This document shows positions 34,561 to 46,760 of a stretch of DNA of 64,000 nucleotides, piece after piece. The stretch covers positions 108,014,682-108,078,681 of the forward strand of contig NC_053491.1 in assembly GCF_905171775.1 (NCBI RefSeq), written 5' to 3'. A program made the translations under genes and the position numbers. The notes under the pieces were generated by a model. The model was not told the DNA's origin and made no database searches. It worked only from the letters and a program-made list of their open reading frames with translations. Every line of letters starts with the position of its first letter. Within the stretch, counting starts at the first letter, position 1. The stretch comes from Rana temporaria. Lineage: Eukaryota; Chordata; Amphibia; Anura; Ranidae.

Positions 34561-36990
34561 TAGGGATGAGCTTCGAGTTCAAGTCGAACTCATGTTCAAC
34601 TCGAACATTGCCTGTTTGCCTGTTCGGCGAACAACGTACAATTTGGGGTGTTCGCAGAAAATTCTAAAAGCCGCAGAACACCCTGTTAAAGTCTATGGGA
34701 GAAATCTAAAGTGCTAATTTTAAAGGCTAATATGCAAGTTATTGTCCTAAAAAGTGTTTGGGGACCTGGGTCCTGCACCAGGGGACATGTATCAATGCAA
34801 AAAAAGTTTTAAAAACGGCAGTTTTTTCGGGAGCAGTGAATTTAATAATGCTTAAAGTGAAACAATAAAAGTGAAATATTCCTTTAAATTTCATACCTAT
34901 GGGGGGTGCAAAGTAAGCATGTGAAATAGCGCATGTTTCCCATACTTAGAACTGTCTCTGCACAAAGTGTCATTTCTGAAGGAAAAAAAGTCATTTAAAA
35001 CTGACTCGCGGCTATAATGAATTGTCGACTCCCAGCAATTCAGAGAGAATTCATTCATAAAAAAAAGCGTGGGGTCCCCCCAAATTCAATTAACAGGCCC
35101 TTCGGGTCTGGCATGGATATTAAGGGGAACCCTGCAGTCAATTAAAAAAAAAAATGACATGGGGTTCCCCCCAAATATCACATACAGACCCTTCAGGTCT
35201 GGTGTGGATATTAAGGGGAACACCACCCCAAATAAAAAAAAATGGTTTGGAGTTCCCCCAAAAATCCACACCAGACCCCTTATCCGAGCACGCAACCTGG
35301 CCGGCCGCAGAAAAGAGGGGGGAAGAGAGAGTGCCCCCCCTCTCCTGAACCGTACCAGGCCACATGCCCTCAACATGGGGAGGATATTCCCATGTTGATG
35401 GGGACAAGGGCCTCATCCCCACAACCCTTGCCGGTGGTTGTGGGGGTCTGCGGGTGGGGGGCTTATCAGAATCTGAAAGACCCCTTTAACAAAGGGGACC
35501 CCCAGATCCTGGCCCCCCTATGTGAATTGGTAATGGGGTACATTGTACCCCTACCATTTCCCAAAGGAAGTGTAAATAGTTGTAAAAAAACACACACACA
35601 CCGTGGGAAAAAGTCCTTTATTAAAAAAAAATAATAATAATCCAGCGGTGGTAATCCAGATTTGGTCCCGACTCCCCGCTCCAACGTTGTCGGTATCCAG
35701 CGACGGGTGATCTCCTCTCCGGTCCAGCAATGAGACGATCGTCCGGGATCCAGAGTGCAGCATCACCGGCCGCCTGTCTCCACCGGAGACAGCCCGGCGA
35801 ATAACGCTGCTGGAGCTAGTGATATTTCTTATATAGGTGAGGCGGGGCCACCCGTCACCTGACCCCACCCCCTCTGATGCACCCTCTGCTACGTCACTGG
35901 GGTAGCCCAGGCTTCCCCCTTGCGTCAGAGGGGGGGTCACGTGACTGTTGGCCCCGCCTCACCTATATAAGAGATGTCACTAGCTCCAGCAGCGTCATTC
36001 GTCGGGCTGTTTCCAGTGGAGACAGACGGCCGGCGATGCTGCGCTCTGGATCCCAGATGATCTTCTCATCGCTGGCCTGGAGAGGAGATCAACCGTTGCT
36101 GGATACCGAAAATGTTGGAGCGGGGAGCCGGGACCAAGAGTGGATTACCACCGCTGGATTTTTTTTATATTTATTTAAATAAAGGACTTTTTTCCACGGT
36201 GTGTGTTTGTTTTTACAACTATTTACACTTCCTTCGTGAAATGGTAGGGGTACAATTACCCATTACCAATTCACATAGGGGGGGGCCAGGATCTGGGGGT
36301 CCCCTTTGTTAAAGGGGTCTTTCAGATTCTGATAAGCCCCCCGCCCGCAGACTTCCACAACCACCGGGCAAGGGTTGTGGAGATGAGGCCCTTGTCCCCA
36401 TCAACATGGGGACATCCTCCCCATGTTGAGGGCATGTGGCCTGGTACGGTTCAGGAGAGGGGGGATCAGGGGTCTGGTGTGGATTTTTTTTTTAAATTTG
36501 GGGTGGCGTTCCTCTTAAAATCCACACCAGACCTAAAGGGTCTGGAATTGATATTTTTTAAATGAATGAATTCTCTCTGAATTGCCGGGAGCTGACAATT
36601 CATTAAAGGCCGCGAGTCAGTTTTAAATGACTTTTTTTCTTTCAGAAATTACACTTTTTGCAGAGACAATTCTAAGTACGGGAAACATGCGCTATTTCAC
36701 ATACTTACTTTACACCCCCCTAGGTACGAAATTTAAAGGAATATTTCACTTTTATTGTTTCACTGTAAGCATTATTAAATTCACTACTCTTGAAAAAACT
36801 GCAGTTTTTAAAACTTTTTTTTGCATTGATACATGTCCCCTGGGGCAGGACCCAGGTCCCCAAACACTTTTTAGGACAATAACTTGCATATTAGACTTAA
36901 ACAGGGTTCTAAAGTTCACACGAACGTTTGGTGTGTTTGCAGGTTCTGGTGCGAACTGAACAGGGGGGTGTTCGGCTCATCCCTACTCGT
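34561..36990. mobile_element. GC-rich 2.4-kb foldback element
   Basis: The ends are TAGGGATGAGC and GCTCATCCCTA. Two arms of about 1.1-1.2 kb are inverted copies around a centre at about 35900, with TATATAGGTGAGGCGGGGCC (35833-35849) mirrored at 35950-35967. The arms hold CCCCATGTTGA, CCCCTTTAACAAAGGGG and AATAAAGGACTT words. The family recurs at 61041-63223, 55500-56960 and 2800-3430. Open frames in the arms are mirror shadows and not conserved as protein. Confidence 0.8.
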
Positions 36991-37239
36991 GAACCAGGAA
37001 AACGGCATTTCTCGGTTCACGCTGACAGGAAGAGATGATCGGCAGCTCTCCCTGTCGGGGGGGGGTCTGTGCTGATAATCAGCACATTGATTATCAGCAC
37101 AGCCCCCTTCAATGTACAAATCACCTGCCCATAAGTGCCCCAATAATAAAGTATGCAATTGCCCACCACAGTGCCAATACCTGCCCACCCCAGTGCCAAT
37201 CACTTCCTGCCACAGTGTCAATTACTGCCCAGCAGTAAC

Positions 37240-37596
37240 ACCTGTCAGTACCCCATTATCAGTGCTGCCCATCAGTGCCTCCTGTCAGTGCCACCAGTCA
37301 GTGCCAATCAGTACCGCCTATCAGTGCCAAACAGTGCCACCTGTCAGTGCCAATCAGTGCTGCCTGTCAGTGCCCATCTCAGCTGCCTGTCAGTGCCCAT
37401 CAGTGCTGCCTATCAGTGCCACCTATTGGTGCCCATCAGTGCTACATATCAGTGCCGCCTATCAGTGCCCATTAATTCTACATATCAGTGCCTCTTCATC
37501 AGTGCCCATCAGTGCCACTTTATCAGTGCCAACTTATCAGTGCCTCCTCATCAGTGCCCATCAGTGCCGCCTCATCAGTGGCCGTCAGTGAAGGGG
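37240..37596. repeat. CAGTGCC minisatellite
   Basis: Variable short units of the form TCAGTGCC(N)4-6 repeat throughout. They give repetitive open frames in several phases, which are artefacts of the repeat. Confidence 0.9.
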
Positions 37597-38096
37597 AAAA
37601 CTACATTTTATGATAGAAACTAAAATAAAAATATTTTTTTTCCAAAATTTCTGTCTTTTTTAGTTTATTTAGCAAAAAATAAAAACCGCAGAGGTGATCA
37701 AATACCACCAAAAGAAAGCTCTATTTGTGGGAAGAAAATTATAAAAAAAATCATTTGGGTGCAGTGTTGCATGACCGCGCAATTGTCATTCAAAGTGTGA
37801 CAGCGCTGAAAGCTGAAAATTGTCCCTGGCAGGAAGGGGCATAAGTGCCTGTTTTTGAAGTGGTTAAACAAGGAGAAAACTAACGATAAGGTGGGGATCA
37901 TGAGACAGAATGAGTTCATACTAAGCTAGTGCTCCTTCTAAAGTAAATAAGATTACAAAAATTAGGATAGGAACAATACATATCCAATAAGTAAAATGTA
38001 GCAACACAATCATTCTTTTAACCATAATGATTTTTATAGTGGACAAAATTACTTACACTTTACATCAAATTGATAGAAGGCATAACATGGAAATAA

Positions 38097-38836
38097 TGGC
38101 CCAGATTCAAGAAGCAATTGCGCCCGTGTAACCATGAGTAACACGGCGCAATTGCTTACTTGCTCCGGTGTAACGAGTGCTCCTGATTCAGGAACCTCGT
38201 TACACCGGCTGCAGCCTAAAATCTGCGCGGCATAAGGCTCTTATGCCTCGCAGATTTTAGGCTGCATTCTTGTGGGGGCCGCTAGGGGGCGCTCCCATTG
38301 TGTATCAGCGTGTAGTATTCAAATTGCATTCTACCACTGATTCACAATCTTGCGCGGGCCCCGCGCAAGGCAGGTACGGATTTTCCGTACGGCTACTTTA
38401 GCGCAAGGCTGCCCTTTCTAATAGCAGGTGCAGCCTGTGCTAAAGAATACCGCCGCTCCCGCGTTGTGACGTTCAAATGTTACGTCGTTTGCGTAAGTGC
38501 TTCGTGAATGGCGCTGGACGCCATTCACGTTCACTTTGAAGCAAATGACGTCCTTGCGACGTCATTTGCCGCAATGCACGTCGGGAAAGTTTCCCGACGG
38601 AGCATTCGCTGTACGCTCGGCGCGGGAGCGCGCCTAATTTAAATGATTCCCGCCCCCGGCGGGATCATTTAACTTGCGCACGCTTACGCCGGGCAAATTT
38701 GCCGGCGCGCCCTCGCAAGTCACGGAGCTACTGCTCCGTGAATCGAGTGCAGCGCAAAATATTTGCGTGGGCGCAGGGCAAAATCGTTGCCCTGTGCCAG
38801 CGCAAATAAAGCGCAAGCTATGCTGAATCTGGGCCA
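38097..38836. mobile_element. CpG-rich MITE with TGGCCCAGATTCA ends
   Basis: TGGCCCAGATTCA and TGAATCTGGGCCA inverted ends. The interior resembles 22540-23277 in reverse orientation (AATTGCGC, GACGTCATTTGC, TTTCCCGACG). Confidence 0.85.
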
Positions 38837-38989
38837 TTGTATGTTTGAAGCATGAGGGGAGAAGATCATGAGTGAAATAATTTTATTCAATAAATGTAAT
38901 AATGTATAATTTTTATGTAGACAAAAATATAATGTATAAAAGTAGAAACAAGAGAATGATAATAATGCTAATATGAATATGGTGATATG

Positions 38990-40296
38990 TATACATGTAC
39001 ATGACAAAAAACGTGGCTTTGTTTCGATTTGTTAATCTAGTTATTTTGTTTTGTTAAATTTGCTTGATTCGTTCAATTCGTATTTGGGATTTGTATTCGG
39101 GAATCGCATTCAGAATTCGTATTCCGAATTTTTTACATTTTCTTTGAATTTCCCGTTTTTTTTTAATTCAAAATGTTCTAATCGATAAATTTTGAATCAG
39201 TCGAATCTAAACCTTTCAAAAAATTTTTTTCAATTCCAATGTGGCAAAGTGAACAAACAAAAGAAAAATCTTCATCAAATGATTACAATGACTCTTTTAA
39301 ATCACCTTTGGCTTAACTAAAACAGCATTATTTTGAAATGGTATTCTAATAAAACACACAGGCCCAGATTCACAAAAGAGATACGACGGCGCATCTCCAG
39401 ATACGCCGTAGTATCTCTGCCTAGCGCCGTCGTATCTATGCGACTGATTCATAGAATCAGTTACGCATAGATATTCAGTAGATCCGACAGGTGTAAGTCT
39501 CTTACGCCGTCGGATCTTAACTGCAATTTTTTTTTTGCCCGCTAGGTGGAGCTTCCTTCGATTACCCTGTCGAGTATGCAAATTAGCTAGATACGCGAAT
39601 TCCCGAACGTACGCGAGGCCGACGCAGTAAAGTTACGATGTTTACGTTAGGCTTTTCCCGGCGTAAAGTTGCCCCTGGGTCTATGAGGCACAGTCAATGT
39701 TAAGTATGGCCGTCGTTCCCACGTCAAAAATTTATAAAATTACGTTGTTTGCGTAAGTCGTCTGTGAATGGTGCTGGACGTAATTTACGTCCACGTCAAA
39801 ACCAATTACGTCATTTAGAGCAATGCACGCTGGGATATTTTAGGGACGGCGCATGCGCAGTTCGTTCGGCGCGGGGACGCGCATCATTTAAATGATACAC
39901 ACCCCCTACCCACCGAATTTGAATTCCGCCGGGTGATTTACGTTACGCCGCCGAAACTTTACACGCAAGTGCTTTGTGAATAAAGCACTTGCCTGAAAAA
40001 CTTGCGGCGGCGTAACGTAAATGAGATGCGTTACGCCCGCACAGAGATACGCCGATCTCTGTGAATCAGGGCCACAATCTTTGATTTCAGCAATATGTGT
40101 ACAGTTAGAATTCAACTGAAGTTCGATGTAAAATTCGATTCGACTTTCAGTCCAAATCTTCGAAAATTCTGACAAATTTTGTTTCGTCATTTACAGTATT
40201 CTGTAAAATGTGTTTATATTGTAATTCAGGAATCTCCAAATAATGAAAATTCATCCAAATATTAATTCAGAATGAAATGAACCACACATGTCTAGT
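38990..40296. mobile_element. Older foldback with ACATGTCTAG end, carrying a nested MITE
   Basis: The right end CACACATGTCTAG matches that of the foldback at 23551-25057, and both ends have ATTCG/CGAAT-rich arms. The left end is degraded. A younger MITE occupies 39361-40073. Confidence 0.5.
39361..40073. mobile_element. CpG-rich MITE with GGCCCAGATTCAC ends
   Basis: GGCCCAGATTCAC is mirrored by GTGAATCAGGGCC (one insertion). The interior is rich in TACGACGG, GCGTAAG and CGGCGC words, much like 21061-21786. Confidence 0.8.
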
Positions 40297-40349
40297 GGTA
40301 TGTGAATTAATGCTGAACACAAATAGAGGTATAGAACTGAAATATCAAG

Positions 40350-41080
40350 AGGCAATAAAAAAAGACTATGCAGACAGAAAGTGTAACTAATGATAAAAAG
40401 TGGTTAAATGGCAGGGAAAAAATTATTAGAATCTGCAGAAAACATTCTCAGTTATAAAACTTTATGAACGAAGAAAGACTGATTTGATGAAGGGTATAGA
40501 AAGGCAATCGAAAACAAAAGGCATAAGGCCAGGCCTAATACATTAGAGAGATAAACAAGAGCAAGTATAGAATCATTTAGTGACAAAAGAAGAATGATGA
40601 ATAAACTATGCTGGAGGAAAAAGAAAAAAGGAAAAGTTCAAGAGAATAGATGTTTGGGAAAAAAAAGAAAGAAATTAGTTCAAAGAGGTTAGTGTGGTAA
40701 AGAATGGATTTCATTCGAGGGTGATGATGCATAGAGATAAAAAAGGAAACATATCTTGGAATGAAATAAACACATATTAAAATTCTGGGATGAATACTCT
40801 AAGGAACTATTAAACAACAAATAAATGTAGACTTGGAGAATGAAAATGAAGAAGACTTATTTATACCCAGAAATGGAATTGGCATCGTATGAATCTGAAA
40901 TGAGCTTATACAAACCTGTATTTGAAACAGCCATCAAACAACTAAAAGCCCTAAAAGAAGCTTGTACATTTTCTGAATTGATGAAAACTGTGAACTAATT
41001 TTTGGAAATATGTTTATGAACTATTATCTGAGATAGAGAAGACTGATCAAATGCCAGAAAAATTAACATAAATAAATAAT
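40350..41080 (+). pseudogene. Possible degraded LINE reverse-transcriptase relic
   Basis: Around 40925-40990 a frame reads ETAIKQLKALKEA, which resembles the conserved AIKxLKNxKAPG segment of non-LTR RTs; later bits around 41055-41150 resemble the following PE...K..YRxIS region, with many stops. The clade cannot be named and the match may be chance. Confidence 0.25.
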
Positions 41081-41322
41081 AAGTAAATCATTTTTGTATT
41101 GTTTTGTCCAGAACAGGATAAATTATTTCCCTGAGAAATATCACATATAAACTAATGACAAAACAATAATAATAGATTATAGTATATAATTCAAGAATTA
41201 CTTCATAAAGTCATAAAGTTCACCTGCAATCAAATTGTAATCAAGGGTGCTGAAACATTGTGGTATATATAAAATATAGTCATACCACCTGTTTATAAAT
41301 TACAAAAGAGTTTGTTATTTTT

Positions 41323-41493
41323 TAAGTATAGTAAAAATATATTACCTTAGTAATATAGCCAATGCAAAATATTGCAGGTTTTTGTATTCCTAAGCGAGGG
41401 AAGAGCCCATTCACACAGGGGCAACACGACTTCTAGCACTACTTTGGGAGGCAACTTGGACACAACTTGAGTATGAATCATCAGGCAACTTAC
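41323..41493. repeat. 171-bp segment duplicated at 42945-43115
   Basis: Both copies start TAAGTATAGTAAAAATATAT and end CATCAGGCAACTT, with only a few differences. The copies include 80 bp of flank plus the first 90 bp of the MITE at 41402, so the duplication happened after that MITE inserted. Confidence 0.9.
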
Positions 41494-41818
41494 AAGGCAA
41501 CTTCAAGTTGCCTCCAGGACAGTACAAGGCAACTTCAAGACGCCAGTGGCCAATCAAACAACAATCAGCTCTGTGGGAGGGAGGGGGAGGGAGGGGTTTG
41601 CCTGAGAAATGTATGTTATCTTCCTGTATTGTTGCTTCAGTTAAGACAGTGATCAGACTTCCATTGAAATCAATGGGTACAAGTTGCCTAGAAGTCGGAT
41701 TAACGTAGTACAGGAACCTTTTCTGAAGTCGGAGCGACTTCAGTAGTGTACATTAAGACGGCTCAACTTGGGGCGACTTGAAGTCGGATCTCAGGTTGCC
41801 CCAGTGTGAACTGGCTCT
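41402..41818. mobile_element. MITE with AGAGCCCATTCACAC ends
   Basis: AGAGCCCATTCACACAGGGG is mirrored by CCCAGTGTGAACTGGCTCT. The interior is made of GGCAACTT/AAGTTGCC and CGACTT words in both orientations. Confidence 0.8.
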
Positions 41819-42429
41819 AAGAAAACCTGGAATTAAAGAATGTATTATGATATATAATAAAACCTTACAATGTCGGTCATATACAAATGATTTACAGCAT
41901 GTCGTTGGAACACAATGTTGCTGAATTAGGAGGATAAAAAAAATAACAGGTACATAAGGTACATAAATATTACAAAATAATGTATAAAAATTGTAATATA
42001 CGAATAGCATATGCAGCAAAAAGAATATTAACACAGGAAATTGTGATTTTTCAGAAAGTTAATTTAGTTAGGTATTTCAGATAAATTATTATTAAAAATT
42101 CTAATCTAACCAAGCTCACCAAAATAAAAGCTAGAATAAAAGCAGAAAATGAACGTTATTTTGCAATGCTTAAATTCTAGCTCAAGCTAATTTTTGTTTT
42201 GTATAGGGGAAGAGTTAAACTTTGTGAGTTTTTTTCTTTCTCCTACATCAGAATTTTCTTCTCATTTCTGGTTCATGTGATACTGTAACAGGATGGGTAA
42301 TTGGCTGAATGATTAGAGAGTAACTGCTACTTGCAGTTTACTAAATAGGTGAAAGTAGAATCAAACAAAAGAGAGTGGTGACAGGAGGTAAAGAACACAG
42401 CAGAATAATACAAAACAGATTTTGAATGC

Positions 42430-42830
42430 TGTACAAATATGGACTCTTCACAGCAATGTCTCAGTGGTTCATTTGGAGTAACAAGGCTGCATAGCATAGT
42501 CTCTCATGGTAACATCATTCAGATACTTATAGTCCACACAAAAGAGGAGGTGCCATCCTTCTTGCTTACCAAGGTGACTGCAGCCTCCCACTGTTTCTTA
42601 CGGTCTTCAACCACCTCTTGTTGCATCATCTGTTCTTGCATATTCTTGACTCCTTAGTAGAGTTGTGGTAGTATACTTCAATATCTCTCTGAGATAGGAG
42701 GGCTTTCCTGTGAGTATCTCATGTTCAATCCCATTGCTATAGCCCAGATCATAGTCCCTGTGTGAGAACACCTCAGACCACTTATCCAATAATCACTTTA
42801 CAGCTTCTAACTGAGTGGGTATAAGTTCCT
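42430..42830 (-). pseudogene. Degraded Ty3/Gypsy-type reverse transcriptase fragment
   Basis: On the minus strand a frame with LLDKWSEVFSHRDYDLG precedes a segment with TLVSKKDGT followed, after one frameshift, by CVDYKYLNDVT. This order corresponds to the region before RT motif 1 and to the VxKKDGT...FCVDYRxLN block of Ty3/Gypsy (Metaviridae) polymerases. Stops and frameshifts make it non-functional. No LTRs, integrase or gag were recognised. Confidence 0.65.
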
Positions 42831-42944
42831 CAGTGGTCATTTGTAGTTGTGGTACTATTTGCTCTCCTGCCCACTTTCAGTTACTTCCTGCCAACCATTA
42901 GGTCATATTCACTTTTGTCATACAGTGACAAACATAAAACACTG

Positions 42945-43115
42945 TAAGTATAGTAAAAATATATTACCTTAGTAATATAGCCAATGCTAAATATTGCAGG
43001 TTTTTGTATTCCTAAGCAAGGTAAGAGCCCGTTCACATGGGGGCAACACGACTTCTAGCACTACTTTGGGAGGCAACTTGGACACGACTTGAGTATGAAT
43101 CATCAGGCAACTTGT
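42945..43115. repeat. Second copy of the 171-bp duplicated segment
   Basis: Direct repeat of 41323-41493. It stops abruptly inside the MITE sequence at CAGGCAACTT, where unrelated DNA follows. Confidence 0.9.
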
Positions 43116-43269
43116 CGCAGTCTACACTATGGGCTTGTTTTGCTTTTGTTTTTATACTTGAGATCCCTATCAGCGTTTGATTCAGCACATCTGAACCGGC
43201 CCCAGCCACAAGTCTTTTTGGGAGACTCTAAACACCCTGTGCCTGGTCTGACCGCCTGATTGTGGTCTT

Positions 43270-43670
43270 ATGCCCCGTACACACCATCACTTTATGTGAT
43301 GAAAAAAAACGACATTTTCAAAGACGAAGTTGCCTACACACCATCGTTTTTCTCACAATGTTCTAGCAAAGCGAGGTTACGTTCTCACCACTTTTTCCAT
43401 TGAAGCTTGCTTCATAAATAGCTTCTGGGCATGCGCGGGTGAAAAAACGTTGTTTTAAACGATGTTTTTTACTACACACGGTCAATTTCTGTGAAGTAAA
43501 AGTTGACGTTTTGAAAAACGACACATAAAATTGAAGCATGCTTCAATTTTTTTTGGTAGTTTTTTAGAAGACATAAAACGACGTTTTCCCCCACACACGG
43601 TCAATTAAAGTGACGTTTTTAAAAACGTCATTTTTTTTCATCATATAAAGTGATGGTGTGTACGGGGCAT
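43270..43670. mobile_element. MITE with ATGCCCCGTACACACC ends
   Basis: ATGCCCCGTACACACCATCA is mirrored by TGATGGTGTGTACGGGGCAT, an almost perfect 31-bp inverted end. The interior holds further inverted words such as AAAACGACGTTTT. Confidence 0.9.
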
Positions 43671-44480
43671 TACTATCTGGTAAGGAGACTGCATCTCTCT
43701 CACTCGGGTGTTCACTTGGTGGAAGGAAGTTTAATCTCTAATGTCACATTACTCATGATAAGAAGATTTTGGATTGATTCTTTTCACTTTACTACACTTG
43801 GGACTTATTTTTGGATATTTTATCCACTTATTCATCAATAAGATTTGTTTAATGTTATATTTTTGGATTGATTGCTTATCCATCCTCTTTTTGGTCACCA
43901 ACAGATTGGTATTCATTTACCCTGTTCTTGGTTTATGTACACCATTTATACTAATCTCTTTAGGTTGTGGTTTAATTTTGGCAACAATTTATTATATTTC
44001 ATTTGATTCATTTTTTTTTTTGGTGTCATCACTAAGTGTACAAGGTTACTCTCCGTTTGGCCTTGATTTTTTACCTCTGTTGGGTCATTCCACATACGTA
44101 TCTACCATCCATTTTGGTCACCACCATTTGGAGTTTTGGAGGTCGTTTTGAGAGCTGCAGCATTGATTGGTCCTATCAGATTTTCACATGCCTGATTGAC
44201 CCTTACGAACGTACGTTTCTCAGGGTTCAATTTTTACGGTTAGCCTCTCTTCAGTTGGTGATGGCTTCTTCTTTCCTTGGTTTTCCACGATTGGATTAAG
44301 GGAGCACCATCACTGATCATTTATTGGACTATCACCCTCTTTTTTCACAGAGACTGTATTTGCACAGATATTTTGTCACATGTATTTACTTACATATGTA
44401 TATTTAATTTAGTTCAGTGTATTTATCATTTGTTGCACCTCAGCGCTACATTTATATGTTTTGTAAGAGCTTGTTAATGA
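43671..44480 (+). other. Unassigned T-rich region, possibly an old retroelement UTR
   Basis: The 125-codon frame at 43774-44151 is rich in Leu, Phe, Ile and Tyr because the DNA is T-rich; it has no recognisable domain. The composition and the end CTCAGCGCTACATTTAT are reminiscent of the PLE terminal repeats (TTTAGCGCAATTATTC), a weak resemblance. Confidence 0.3.
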
Positions 44481-45352
44481 AAATGAGAGCAGAGATAGCT
44501 TGGGGCCAAGCCTCTCATAATCTTAAACATCCTGCCTTAAATAAGGTGCGATATTGGACCGGCAGCCAATGCAAGACGCAGAGGACAGGGGTGATATGAT
44601 CCCTCGATGGGACATCCATGAGTAACCTTGCCGCAGAAGCTGATAGTGTCCTGGTTATGAGGGTTTGAGTTCACAGTATGCTGTTGGTTTAATAATTACA
44701 GGTTCAATAAAATTAGGATTGGCACAGTAACACATTTTGTTTACATAGTGTCCTGGTTATGATCCAAACCAGAGACCCTCATGCTGCAAGGCAGAAATGA
44801 AAAAAAGGGCATTTTATCTTATATAAAGAAAAGATTTAGATGGTCATGTAGGAACGGGGGCACATAGAAAGATGTTATGAAAATGTATACATAAAAATGA
44901 AAAGGCACAAAAGGAAAAGCTGTAAATACAGTATGGCATAACGAAAGGCTGGAAACATCTGAGAATCCATGGCTGTAAGAGAAAGACAAGAACCAACAGA
45001 CATACTTCCTGCAAGAGGCCAATATCCTCACTGGTTGTATCTCCATGGAATAAGCAAGTAAGTAGGACATGATGCTCTAAAGTTTAAAAAAGACAATCTC
45101 ACTGTCACCTTGCCAATTCAGGGCAAAGTGATAATGTTTGTGTAAAATTCCTCCACCCACTTTAAGCTCACTTCCCATTGCTCCCCCTGCCCTCCCCATT
45201 TCAGCTCCTACCATCTACCCAATGTTGGATGGTATTAAATGGAGTGCCCTTCCATCCCAGGCAATGGAGCTATGTTTTTCTATTGATGCACACACTGTTG
45301 GAAGACACCATGATAGTACCTGCACCTGAGGGTGGCTTCAAAGGATGCAGTA
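44481..45352. other. Unassigned DNA
   Basis: A segment at about 44540-44600 (GGACCGGCAGCCAATGCAAG...GGGTGATATGATC) looks like an old dispersed vertebrate repeat, family not named. Nothing else seen. Confidence 0.35.
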
Positions 45353-45920
45353 ATGCCCTGTACACACGATCGGTCAATCCGATGAGAACGGTCTGATGGA
45401 TTTTTCCATCAGTTAACTGATGAAGCTGACTGATGGTCAGTCGTGCCTACACACCATCGGTTAAAAAAACGATTGTGTCAGAACGCGGTCAAGTAAACCA
45501 CGTACGACGGCACTATAAAGGGGAAGTTCAAATCCAATGGCTCCATCATTGGGGCTGCTTTTGCTGATTCCGTGTTACCGCGTGTTAGTAAAAGTTTGGT
45601 TAGAGCCGATTCACGCTTTTCTGTCTGTTTCAGCGTGATTAATGTGCTATCTCCATAACGAACGCTAGTTTTACCAGAACGATCGCTCCCGTCCCCTAAT
45701 TTAGTCTGAGAATGCGTGGATTTTTAACCGATGGACATGCATACAAACAATTGTTTTTTTTCTATCGGTTAGGTATCCATCGGTTAATTTTAAAATAAGT
45801 TTCAAATTTTTTAACCAATGGATAAATAACCGATGGGGCCCACACACAATCGGTTTGGTCTGATGAAAACGGTCCATCAGATCGTTCTCATTGGTTTGAC
45901 CGATCGTGTGTACGCGGCAT
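45353..45920. mobile_element. MITE with ATGCCCTGTACACACGATC ends
   Basis: ATGCCCTGTACACACGATCG is mirrored by CGATCGTGTGTACGCGGCAT. Shared internal words (TGATGAAGCTGACTGATGGT, ACACCATC) show it is the same family as 24483-24888. Confidence 0.85.
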
Positions 45921-46478
45921 AAGAGAACAGAGCCACCATGAAACAGGAAACCTGAGGCAGTGGACATGGCGCCAGCTTATACTGGAACATAGGCAAGATT
46001 GAAAGATACAGCTGCATACTCAGTCAGTGATTAAATCAACCACTGAAAGTGCTTAGAAACAGAGAGTTTAATATCACTTTAATAGTTATCACATGTAACA
46101 ATGACAAAGACTTTAGGTAGCATTTAATGTCTCTCATCATTTTCCCTTGTGATGCTAACACCTGATTCATTTGGTGAAGAAGCTTAATTAAAGTTAACAA
46201 TGAAGTAATTGATGTCAACATCAATTTAATTAGGATGTGCTAAAGGAGGTTAAAAGCTAGTGTTACACAGATCCATCAGTTTTATTGAAATGTTACTAAA
46301 ACACAGTAGAACTTCCAAAATGTTTTTCTAACGTTTAAACTCTCAAAAATACCATGTAGTTTTCCAGACTCCCAAGAAATACAAGCCTAACAGGCATATA
46401 CTGGTCTGCAATCCCCATAACTGGAGGATTATTGAGTATGTGAACACTGACCCATAGCTTTTTACATTCCACGTTGCT
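45921..46478. other. Unassigned DNA
   Basis: No gene or repeat end recognised. Confidence 0.5.
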
Positions 46479-46760
46479 TTAACCACTTCAGACCCGGAAG
46501 ATTTGGCTGCTCAAAGACCAGGCATTTTGTTTGCGAAACGGCACTACGTCGCTTTAACTGACAATTGCGCGGTCATGCGATGCTGTAGCCAAACAAAATT
46601 GACATCCTTTATTTCACACAAATAGAGCTTTCTTTTGGTGGTATTTGATTGCCTCTGTGTTTTTTTTTTTTTGCGCTATAAACAAAAGAAACAGCGACAA
46701 TTTTGAAAAAAACACAATATCTTTTACTTTTTGCTATAATAAATATCCAAATAATAATAA
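46479..46760 (+). mobile_element. TTAA-family fragment, 5' end only
   Basis: TTAACCACTTCAGACCCGG followed by the CACAAATAGAGCTTTCTTTT core; it stops after AATAAATATCC. Confidence 0.75.

Larger units (their letters stand above)
34313..37867 (-). mobile_element. TTAA-family element split by a foldback insertion
   Basis: TTAACCACTTCCTGCC at 34313 and GAAGTGGTTAA ending at 37867 are its ends. The family core lies on the minus strand at 37680-37740. The middle (34561-36990) is a separate foldback inserted later. The right half carries a minisatellite. Confidence 0.75.

Noticed and set aside
35069..35940. Pro/Arg-rich frames in the 34.5-37 kb foldback
   Set aside because: The same DNA is mirrored in the opposite arm and related copies do not keep the frames.
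37112..37623. Long Ser/Cys/Gln-rich open frames of 156-159 codons
   Set aside because: They are produced by the CAGTGCC minisatellite, open in more than one phase.
43774..44151. Hydrophobic 125-codon frame resembling a membrane protein
   Set aside because: The hydrophobicity follows from T-rich DNA; no family motif, no clear start or splice context.
44200..44245. Apparent hammerhead-like string CTGATTGA...GAACGTACGTTTC
   Set aside because: No stem II can form and GAAA is not present; only a palindrome GAACGTACGTTC is real.
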